64,000 nucleotides of DNA from Rhodobacteraceae bacterium HLUCCA08 (GTDB taxonomy: Bacteria > Pseudomonadota > Alphaproteobacteria > Rhodobacterales > Rhodobacteraceae), in assembly GCA_001314655.1 (NCBI GenBank), contig LJSF01000041.1:1-64000 (forward strand). Reading direction: 5' to 3'. Within the stretch, counting starts at the first letter, position 1; every line of letters begins with the position of its first letter. The translations under genes and the position numbers were made by a program. Below are positions 57,763 to 64,000 of this stretch, in pieces. Under the pieces are notes generated by a model. It ran no database searches and was not told where the DNA came from. It saw nothing but the letters and a program-made list of their open reading frames with translations.

Positions 57763-59784
57763 TTGGACATCGCAGCCCTGCGCCAGGCGCACCCGGACCA
57801 CTGGATGCGCGCCGCCGCCATCCGCACCCTGACCCTCGATGCCGTCGCCGCCGCCAATTCCGGCCATTCGGGAATGCCCATGGGCATGGCCGATATCGCC
57901 ACGATCCTGTTCGGCAATCACCTGGTGTTCGATCCCAAGGCGCCGCATTGGCCGAACCGGGACCGTTTCGTGGTGTCGAACGGCCATGGGTCGATGCTGC
58001 TTTATGCGCTGCTCTACCTGACCGGCTACGACCAGGCGACGCTGGACGAGATCCGGAATTTCCGCCAATGGGGCGCCCGCACCGCCGGCCACCCGGAATA
58101 CGGCCATCTGGAGGGGGTCGAGACCACGACCGGCCCGCTGGGCCAGGGCCTGGCCAATGCCGTCGGCATGGCAATGGCCGAAGAGCACCTGCGCGCGGTT
58201 CACGGGGCGAAGACGGTCGACCACTGGACCTATGTCTTCGCCGGGGACGGCTGCCTGATGGAAGGCGTCAGCCACGAGGCGATCGGCCTGGCCGGCATGC
58301 AGCAACTGGGCCGGCTGGTGGTGTTCTTCGACGACAACCAGATCACCATCGACGGCCCCGTCAGCCTGGCCGACCGCACCGATCAGCTGGCCCGTTTCGC
58401 CGCCTCGGGCTGGCATGTGCAGCAGATCGACGGCCATGATCCCGTCGCCATCGACGCCGCGATCACCGCCGCCAAGGCCGATCCGCGCCCCTCGATGATC
58501 GCCTGCAAGACCCATATCGCCCTCGGCCACGCCGCCCAGGACACCGCCAAGGGCCACGGCGCGCTGACCGATCCCGACCAGCTGACGGCCGCCAAGGCCG
58601 CCTATGGCTGGCCCCATGGCCCCTTCGAGGTGCCGGCGGATGTGAAATCCTGGTGGGAAGGGCTGGGCGCCCGCGGCGCCGAGGCCCGCGCCGCCTGGGA
58701 GGCCGGCTTTGCCAAGCTGCCCAGGTCCCGGCAAGAGGCCTTTGACCGCAGCTTTGCCCATCAGGCGCCGACCAGGCTGGCCGCGACGATCCGCAAGCTC
58801 AAGCAGCAGGCGGCCGAAGAGCAGCCCAAGCTGGCCACCCGCGCGGCCAGCCAGAAGGTGCTGACCGCGATCAACCCGGTGATGACCGAAACCATGGGCG
58901 GCTCGGCCGATCTGACCGGGTCGAACAATACCGACAGCCCCGACATGGGGGTGTTCGACCCGGGCAACCGCAAGGGCCGGCACATCCATTTCGGCATCCG
59001 CGAACACGGCATGGCCGCGGCGCTCAACGGCATGGCCCTGCATGGCGGGGTGCGCCCCTATGGCGGCACCTTCATGGTCTTCGCCGATTACGCCCGCCCG
59101 GCCATCCGCCTGTCGGCGCTGATGGGTGTGCCGGTGACCTATGTGCTGACCCATGACAGCATCGGCCTGGGCGAGGATGGGCCGACCCACCAGCCGGTCG
59201 AACATCTGGCCATGCTGCGCGCCACGCCGAACCTGAATGTCTACCGCCCCGCCGATCTGGTCGAAACCGCCGAGGCCTGGGAATGCGCCCTGATGGAAAC
59301 CGCGACGCCCAGCGTGCTGGCCCTGTCGCGCCAGGGCCTGCCGGCGGTCCGGACCGACCACAAGCCGAAGAACCTGACCGCCCAGGGCGCCTATGTCCTG
59401 CGCGAGGCCGAGGCCGGCAAGCGCCAGGTGATCCTGATCGCCTCGGGATCCGAAGTGTCGGTGGCGCTGGCGGCGCGCGATCTGCTCGAGGCCGAAGCGA
59501 TCGGCACCCGCGTCGTCTCGATGCCGTCGATGGACCGTTTCGCCGCCCAGGACGAGGCCTATCGCCGCCGCGTGCTGCCCGGCGGCGCGGTGCGCGTCGG
59601 GGTCGAGGCCGCGGTGCGCCAGGGCTGGGACCGCTGGCTGATCGGCGAGCGCGGCCGCGAGGCCAAGGCGGGCTTTGTCGGGATGGAGGGCTTCGGCGCC
59701 TCGGCCCCGGCCGGCACCCTGTTCGAAGAATTCGGGATCACGCCGCAGGCCGTGGCCGACACGGCCCGCGCCCTGCTGGGCTGA
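57763..59784 (+). CDS. tkt: Transketolase
   Basis: The TPP enzyme moves two-carbon units in the pentose phosphate and Calvin cycles. The 673-residue protein begins at a TTG (57763), with GAGGA six bases before it; no in-frame ATG or GTG would give the family N-terminus [13 protein letters not shown]. It has [42 protein letters not shown], the TPP motif [21 protein letters not shown] and [19 protein letters not shown]. It is divergent from the zapA unit and convergent with the DUF808 gene. Confidence 0.95.
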   Translation: MDIAALRQAHPDHWMRAAAIRTLTLDAVAAANSGHSGMPMGMADIATILFGNHLVFDPKAPHWPNRDRFVVSNGHGSMLLYALLYLTGYDQATLDEIRNFRQWGARTAGHPEYGHLEGVETTTGPLGQGLANAVGMAMAEEHLRAVHGAKTVDHWTYVFAGDGCLMEGVSHEAIGLAGMQQLGRLVVFFDDNQITIDGPVSLADRTDQLARFAASGWHVQQIDGHDPVAIDAAITAAKADPRPSMIACKTHIALGHAAQDTAKGHGALTDPDQLTAAKAAYGWPHGPFEVPADVKSWWEGLGARGAEARAAWEAGFAKLPRSRQEAFDRSFAHQAPTRLAATIRKLKQQAAEEQPKLATRAASQKVLTAINPVMTETMGGSADLTGSNNTDSPDMGVFDPGNRKGRHIHFGIREHGMAAALNGMALHGGVRPYGGTFMVFADYARPAIRLSALMGVPVTYVLTHDSIGLGEDGPTHQPVEHLAMLRATPNLNVYRPADLVETAEAWECALMETATPSVLALSRQGLPAVRTDHKPKNLTAQGAYVLREAEAGKRQVILIASGSEVSVALAARDLLEAEAIGTRVVSMPSMDRFAAQDEAYRRRVLPGGAVRVGVEAAVRQGWDRWLIGERGREAKAGFVGMEGFGASAPAGTLFEEFGITPQAVADTARALLG

Positions 59785-59791
59785 GCCACGG

Positions 59792-59816
59792 GGCGCCCGG
59801 CCCCGCGCCGGGTGCC
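59792..59816. terminator. Possible shared terminator between tkt and DUF808
   Basis: A 9-bp stem GGCGCCCGG/CCGGGTGCC (one G-T pair) with a 7-base loop begins 8 bases after the tkt stop. There is no T-run. The convergent setting makes a terminator plausible. Confidence 0.45.
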
Positions 59817-59849
59817 GCCATGTGCATGACAGCGGCCCGGGTGTCGGCG

Positions 59850-60803
59850 CTAATGCGCCGCGCCCTTGCCGGTCAGCCGCGCCATCGCCGGTGCGATCCC
59901 GTGCAGCACGACCGGGATCAGCAGCAGGCCCAGCACCAGCCCCAGGATCCCGTCGCACAGCGCGACGATCAGCCAGTTGAGGAACCCGTCCGGGGCGACC
60001 GCCCCGGCCAGGTGGTGGATCGCGTCATAGGGCCCGTGCCAGCCCAGTTCGTGCAGCGCATGCACGATGATCGACCCGCCGACCCACAGCATCGCCGCGG
60101 TGCCGACGATCATCAGCAGCTTGAGGAAGGTCGGCATCCCCTTGACGATGCCCTGGCCAAGCCTGCGGGTCAGGCCCAGCCGCCCGCGATTGGCCATGTG
60201 CAGGCCCACGTCATCGGCCTTCACGATCACCGCCACGCCGCCATAGACGGCCACGGTGATGCCCAGGGCCACCACCGCCAGTGTCGCCGCCCGCAGCCAG
60301 AAATCGTCGGTCTCGATGGCGTTGAGCGCGATGGTCATGATCTCGGCCGACAGGATGAAATCGGTCTTGATCGCGCCCTTGACCCGTTCCTCTTCCAGGT
60401 GGCCGGGATCCTTGGGGGTCATGTCCCTGGCGACCGCAGGATCGGCATGCGGGAACAGGACATGGAACACCTTCTCGGCGCCCTCGAAGCACAGATAGGC
60501 GCCGCCCAGCATCAGCAGCGGCGCGATCAGGAAGGGGGCAAAGGCCGACAGCGCCAGGGCGATCGGCAACAGGATCACCATCTTGTTGAAGATCGACCCC
60601 CGCGCGATCCGCCAGACGATCGGCAATTCGCGCCTGGGCGAAAACCCCTGCACGTATTTCGGCGTCACCGCCGCGTCGTCGATCACCGCACCGGCGGCCT
60701 TGGCCCCGGCCTTGGCCGCCTGGCCGATGACGTCATCGACCGAGGCCGCGGCCACCTTGGCGATCGCCGCGACGTCATCCAGCAGCGCAAGAAGTCCGCT
60801 CAT
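59850..60803 (-). CDS. DUF808 membrane protein (YedI-like)
   Basis: The 317-residue protein starts at the ATG at 60803 with GAGG upstream. It matches DUF808: LLALLDDVAAIAKVAAASVDDVIGQAAKAGAKAAGAVIDD, the GGAYLCFEGAEKVFHVL block, DFILSAEIMTIALNAIE and several membrane helices between about 75 and 305. The inner-membrane family has no known function. The longer open frame that runs upstream to 62048 lies antisense to gap and is not coding. Confidence 0.88.
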   Translation of the reverse strand: MSGLLALLDDVAAIAKVAAASVDDVIGQAAKAGAKAAGAVIDDAAVTPKYVQGFSPRRELPIVWRIARGSIFNKMVILLPIALALSAFAPFLIAPLLMLGGAYLCFEGAEKVFHVLFPHADPAVARDMTPKDPGHLEEERVKGAIKTDFILSAEIMTIALNAIETDDFWLRAATLAVVALGITVAVYGGVAVIVKADDVGLHMANRGRLGLTRRLGQGIVKGMPTFLKLLMIVGTAAMLWVGGSIIVHALHELGWHGPYDAIHHLAGAVAPDGFLNWLIVALCDGILGLVLGLLLIPVVLHGIAPAMARLTGKGAAH

Positions 60804-60917
60804 ACCCACCTCACCGGTTCTGCCGGGCCAAGGTAACGCCTGGACCGGCCCGCGCAACCCGGTTTGCGCACCGCCAAAACGCGTGACACCTCGCGCGGGT
60901 TCTGCCAAAGACCGGCC

Positions 60918-61061
60918 ATGACCAACCGCCTTGCTCTCTGGCTTGTTCTGCTGATCGCCGCCTTCTTCGTGCTGGACCATTTCGTCCTGCAGCTTGACGC
61001 GGCGCTGTTCCTGGGCCGCAAGTTCACCGACCTGATCGAGTATCTGGCCTTTTGGCGCTGA
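60918..61061 (+). CDS. Small membrane protein upstream of gap (47 aa)
   Basis: The 47-residue frame has a hydrophobic helix (LALWLVLLIAAFFVLDHFVLQ), then AALFLGRKFTDLIEYLAFWR with a basic, Trp-ended C-terminus. Its composition and codon bias fit a real inner-membrane peptide; I recall similar small genes preceding gap in other Rhodobacterales. The ribosome-binding site is weak (AAAGACC). gap starts 120 bases later on the same strand. Function unknown. Confidence 0.6.
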   Translation: MTNRLALWLVLLIAAFFVLDHFVLQLDAALFLGRKFTDLIEYLAFWR

Positions 61062-61181
61062 ATCCGGCGCGGCCCGGGTTGACCTTTGCCCCCTTTTCCC
61101 GATGTTGGGCGCCAAGTCGGGCCGGGGGTCATCGCGCCCCGTCGCGCCCGTGATGCAAGCCTGGAAGCAAGGAGATTTCCC

Positions 61182-62183
61182 ATGGCAGTCAAGGTCGCCA
61201 TCAACGGGTTCGGACGGATCGGCCGCAACGTGTTGCGCGCCATCATCGAATCCGGCCGCACCGATATCGAGGTCGTCGCGATCAACGATCTCGGCCCGGT
61301 CGAAACCAACGCCCACCTGCTGCGCTATGACAGCGTGCATGGCCGGTTTCCCGCCACCGTGACCACGACCGAAACCACCATCGACGTGGGCCGCGGCCCG
61401 ATCGAGGTGACGGCGATCCGCAACCCCGCCGACCTGCCCTGGGGCGATGTCGACATCGTCATGGAATGCACCGGCATTTTCACTTCCAAGGAAAAGTGCC
61501 AGGCGCATCTGGAAAACGGATCGTCCCGCGTGCTGATCTCGGCGCCCGGCACCGATGCCGACGCGACGATCGTCTACGGCGTCAACCATGACAGCCTGGG
61601 CGCCGATGACATCGTGGTGTCGAACGCCTCCTGCACCACCAATTGCCTGGCGCCGGTGGCCAAGGTGCTGAACGACGAGATCGGCATCGTGAAGGGTTTC
61701 ATGACCACGATCCATTCCTATACCGGCGACCAGCCGACGCTGGACACGATGCACAAGGATCTGTATCGCGCCCGCGCCGCGGCGATGTCGATGATCCCGA
61801 CCTCGACCGGGGCGGCCAAGGCCGTGGGGCTGGTGCTGCCGGAGCTCAACGGCAAGCTCGACGGTGTGGCGATCCGCGTGCCGACCCCGAACGTGTCGGT
61901 CGTCGACCTGACCTTCGAAGCCGCCCGCGACACCAGCGTGGACGAAATCAACGCCGCGATCCGCGCCGCCGCCGATGGCCCGCTCAAGGGCGTGCTGGGC
62001 TATACGGACGAAAAGCTGGTCAGCATGGATTTCAACCACGACCCGCATTCAAGCGTGTTCCACTGCGACCAGACCAAGGTCATGGACGGCACCATGTGCC
62101 GGATCCTGACCTGGTATGACAACGAATGGGGCTTTTCCAACCGGATGAGCGACACCGCCGTGGCGATGGGCAAATTCCTGTAG
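61182..62183 (+). CDS. gap: Glyceraldehyde-3-phosphate dehydrogenase
   Basis: The enzyme oxidises glyceraldehyde-3-phosphate with NAD in glycolysis and the Calvin cycle. From the ATG at 61182, with GGAGA before it, the protein has 333 residues. It has [10 protein letters not shown] for NAD binding with D36 in AINDLG (NAD preference), the catalytic cysteine C151 in [12 protein letters not shown], and the end [13 protein letters not shown] good hairpin follows its stop. Confidence 0.97.
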   Translation: MAVKVAINGFGRIGRNVLRAIIESGRTDIEVVAINDLGPVETNAHLLRYDSVHGRFPATVTTTETTIDVGRGPIEVTAIRNPADLPWGDVDIVMECTGIFTSKEKCQAHLENGSSRVLISAPGTDADATIVYGVNHDSLGADDIVVSNASCTTNCLAPVAKVLNDEIGIVKGFMTTIHSYTGDQPTLDTMHKDLYRARAAAMSMIPTSTGAAKAVGLVLPELNGKLDGVAIRVPTPNVSVVDLTFEAARDTSVDEINAAIRAAADGPLKGVLGYTDEKLVSMDFNHDPHSSVFHCDQTKVMDGTMCRILTWYDNEWGFSNRMSDTAVAMGKFL

Positions 62184-62206
62184 ACCGACACCGGTTCGAA
62201 ATCGTC

Positions 62207-62230
62207 AAGGCCGCCCCCACGGGCGGCCTT
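62207..62230 (+). terminator. gap terminator
   Basis: A perfect 10-bp stem AAGGCCGCCC/GGGCGGCCTT with a 4-base loop begins 24 bases after the gap stop and is followed by a partly T-rich stretch (CGTCGTTT). Confidence 0.75.
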
Positions 62231-62357
62231 CGTCGTTTGCGAAGCCTTGCGTCCGATGCAATCCCGTTAGCGCAAACCGGCAGTGGTGCTGCGCTGCGGC
62301 ATGACTATCTGTTGTCGTGACGAAACAAGAGAACCGGCCACTGAAAGGAGTTTCCCC

Positions 62358-62513
62358 ATGACCGCTTTCGCTTCGCTCCGCACGGCCCTGGAAAAGCGCG
62401 CCGCCTACCTGCGCACCAAGCGTGAACTGCAAGGCCTGCCCCGTGACCTCGCGATCGAGGATCTGGGCATCTACGACCCCGAGACCCAGGCCCGTCAGGC
62501 CGTCTACGGCTAG
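62358..62513 (+). CDS. DUF1127 small basic protein
   Basis: The 51-residue protein starts at the ATG at 62358 with a strong AAAGGAG upstream. It has an N-terminal helix (FASLRTALEKRAAYLRTKRELQGLPRDLAIEDLGI) where the DUF1127 pattern R.L..L....L.DLG.. is clear. Proteins of this family in Rhodobacter and Agrobacterium bind RNA or act in stress and phosphate responses; one (CcaF1) modulates sRNA maturation. It has its own promoter region after the gap terminator. Confidence 0.87.
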   Translation: MTAFASLRTALEKRAAYLRTKRELQGLPRDLAIEDLGIYDPETQARQAVYG

Positions 62514-62519
62514 GTCGGG

Positions 62520-63017
62520 CTAGGCTCGGCCCAGCCGGGCCTTCAAGGCCGCCGCGACCGGGGGCGTGACGAATTTCGACACGTCCCCGCCCAGCCGGGC
62601 GATTTCCTTGACCAGCTTCGAGGCGATCGCCTGGTGCTGTGCATCGGCCATCAGGAACACGGTTTCGACGCCGTCATCCAGCGCCCGGTTCATCCCCACC
62701 ATCTGATATTCGTATTCGAAATCCGCCACCGCCCGCAGGCCGCGGATGATGATCTGCGCGCCGACGTCATTGGCGCAGTCGATCAGCAGGTTCTCGAACG
62801 GATGCACGACGATCTCGACCCCGGTTTCGGTCGACAGGGCCGCGCATTCCGCCTCGATCATCGCAACCCGCTCTTCCAGGGTGAACATCGGCCCCTTGTC
62901 GCGGTTGATCGCCACGCCGATCACCAGCTTGTCGACCAGGGTGCAGGCCCGGCGGATGATGTCGGTATGCCCCAACGTGACCGGGTCGAAGGTTCCGGGA
63001 TACAGGCCGATGCGCAT
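62520..63017 (-). CDS. coaD: Phosphopantetheine adenylyltransferase
   Basis: CoaD makes dephospho-CoA in coenzyme A synthesis. The 165-residue protein starts at the ATG at 63017 and has PGTFDPVTLGHTDIIRRA with the TLGH nucleotide motif, RGLRAVADFEYEYQMVGMNRAL and the late IASKLVKEIA. The stop lies only 6 bases from that of the DUF1127 gene; the two converge. Confidence 0.95.
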   Translation of the reverse strand: MRIGLYPGTFDPVTLGHTDIIRRACTLVDKLVIGVAINRDKGPMFTLEERVAMIEAECAALSTETGVEIVVHPFENLLIDCANDVGAQIIIRGLRAVADFEYEYQMVGMNRALDDGVETVFLMADAQHQAIASKLVKEIARLGGDVSKFVTPPVAAALKARLGRA

Positions 63018-63097
63018 GAGGCGGTCCCTTGTCCAAGCGGCGTCGCGGCGCACGCAACATGAGTGCGTCCGGAAATGCAACCCGGATCTGCCGGGGC

Positions 63098-63535
63098 TCA
63101 GTAGCCCATGATCATGCCTTGCAACGCGTCGCGCTCGGCCGCCAGTTCGCTCAGCCGTCCCTTGACCACGTCGCCGATCGACACCAGTCCGATCAGGGCG
63201 CCGTCCTGCATCACCGGCATGTGGCGGAACCGGCCTTCGGTCATGGTCGACAGGATCTTGACCGAATGGTCGGCGGGCACGCAGGTCTTGGGGTTGCGGG
63301 TCATCATCTCGCCGACCTTGCGCGACAGGCAGCCAGGCCCCGCCGCGCCCAGTTCGCGCACGATGTCCCGTTCGGACAGGATGCCATGGGGGGTCTTGCC
63401 GCCATCGTCGCTGATCACCACCGTCCCGATCCGCTTTTCCGACATCAGCCGCGCCGCATCGGCGACCGTGTCGGACGAGGTCAGCATCACGATCCCGCCA
63501 ATGGCCTTGTCGCCAAGTATCTGTTGAACCAGCAT
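63098..63535 (-). CDS. CBS-pair domain protein
   Basis: The 145-residue protein is made of two CBS domains: the first at about 10-65 (DTVADAARLMSEKRIGTVVISDDGGKTPHGILSERDIVREL) and the second at about 75-135 (MTRNPKTCVPADHSVKILSTMTEGRFRHMPVMQDGALIGLVSIGDVVKGRL). Such pairs bind adenine nucleotides and regulate an unknown partner. It lies upstream of coaD on the same strand with 80 bases between. Confidence 0.9.
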   Translation of the reverse strand: MLVQQILGDKAIGGIVMLTSSDTVADAARLMSEKRIGTVVISDDGGKTPHGILSERDIVRELGAAGPGCLSRKVGEMMTRNPKTCVPADHSVKILSTMTEGRFRHMPVMQDGALIGLVSIGDVVKGRLSELAAERDALQGMIMGY

Positions 63536-63588
63536 TCCTTGCTCCTCCTCGCGCTATGTCCCAGCGTCGGCGCGAAGCGGCCCTTTTG

Positions 63589-64000
63589 TCAAGCGGCAGC
63601 GGCCTCCAGCCGTGCCACCTCGGCACGCAACCCGTCGCAGATCAGCCGCGCCAGCCGGTTCAGCCGGTCCGAGCGCCGATCGGCCTGGTGGCGCACCAGG
63701 TGAAAGGTGCGCGTCATCGCCACCCGGTCCGGCAGCACCCGCACCAGGTCCGGGGCGAAGGGCAGCGCGAAATCGTGCACGATCCCGATCCCCGCGCGGG
63801 CGCGCAGCATCTGCAACTGCACCACGACCGAGTTCGAGGCCATCTGCACTGCCTCGACCCCGATCTCGCCCAGGTAATCCAGTTCCCGGTCAAAGATCAT
63901 GTCCGGGATATAGCCGACGATCGGCTGCCCGGTCAGGCTGTCCACCGGCGCAAGATCCCGGTGACAGGCCAGGCTCAGCCGGTAATCGGTGATCTTCTGC
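63589..64000 (-). CDS. LysR-family regulator, C-terminal part (cut by window edge)
   Basis: The reading frame is open from the right edge to the stop at 63589 and encodes 136 residues of a LysR substrate-binding domain: QKITDYRLSLACHRDLAPVD, PIVGYIPDMIFDRELDYL, SNSVVVQLQMLRARAGIGIVHDFALP and a helical end AEVARLEAAAA. The helix-turn-helix part lies beyond the window, so the true start is not visible; a GTG at 63945 is internal to the domain. The likely partner genes are outside the window. Confidence 0.82.
   Translation of the reverse strand, partial: QKITDYRLSLACHRDLAPVDSLTGQPIVGYIPDMIFDRELDYLGEIGVEAVQMASNSVVVQLQMLRARAGIGIVHDFALPFAPDLVRVLPDRVAMTRTFHLVRHQADRRSDRLNRLARLICDGLRAEVARLEAAAA

Overview
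This 64-kb window is a continuous piece of chromosome from an alphaproteobacterium of the order Rhodobacterales (Rhodobacteraceae/Roseobacteraceae). The evidence is the high GC content with strong C/G preference at third codon positions, the gene orders trpG-trpD-ung-trpC-moaC-moeA-lexA-comEC-gltX-gltA and argC-ccmE-ccmF-ccmH, an adenosylcobalamin-dependent (class II) ribonucleotide reductase, a gene-transfer-agent-type holin/endolysin pair, a VPLPA-CTERM surface protein, and the alphaproteobacterial GAAC-N7-GAAC LexA box. Genus and species cannot be fixed from this window. Nearly all of the sequence is housekeeping core; there is no prophage capsid cluster, insertion sequence, CRISPR array, rRNA or plasmid gene.

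Layout. 1-4 kb: a gene remnant, a TPM-domain membrane protein, a truncated Ada-type fragment, an orphan MttB-family methyltransferase and a small outer-membrane barrel. 4-12 kb: divergent anmK/tyrS, a beta-helical VPLPA-CTERM protein, a small membrane protein, an acyltransferase, a Fur/Mur regulator, a DMT exporter and enolase. 12-18.6 kb: a small lipoprotein, an FAD oxidoreductase, a DUF985 cupin, nrdJ with an intrinsic terminator and upstream NrdR boxes, a lipoprotein and tRNA-Pro(TGG). 18.6-28 kb: cspA-DUF192, divergent pdxH/fabI-gpt, an aminotransferase, ppiD-trpE and a DEAD-box helicase. 28-42 kb: a YibQ-like protein, then the co-directional block trpG, trpD, ung, trpC, moaC, GIY-YIG nuclease, moeA, lexA, followed by comEC (minus strand) and gltX, gltA, aox. 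42-57 kb: a frameshifted RTX gene, then on the minus strand argC-ccmE-[endolysin-holin]-ccmF-ccmH and paaG-like; murI-acyltransferase; lysR; a candidate sRNA; purL with a CTG-start Cys-rich gene; bolA-grxD. 57-64 kb: coiled-coil protein-zapA, transketolase, DUF808, a small membrane protein, gapdh, DUF1127, coaD, a CBS protein and a truncated LysR gene at the edge.

Functional themes are central carbon metabolism (eno, tkt, gap, gltA), tryptophan and molybdopterin synthesis, cell-wall recycling and precursor supply (anmK, murI), and respiration (cytochrome c maturation, an alternative quinol oxidase next to citrate synthase). DNA metabolism is represented by nrdJ, ung, lexA and comEC.

The least ordinary items are: the GTA-type lysis pair inside the cytochrome c maturation operon, with a hairpin that would hide the endolysin ribosome-binding site; a probable unannotated sRNA between lysR and purL; a Cys-rich protein apparently starting at CTG and overlapping the purL stop; a GIY-YIG nuclease fitted into the moaC-moeA junction with 4-nt overlaps on both sides; and an RTX gene split by a one-base frameshift. 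I found no clearly new multi-gene system. All calls come from reading the sequence without database searches.
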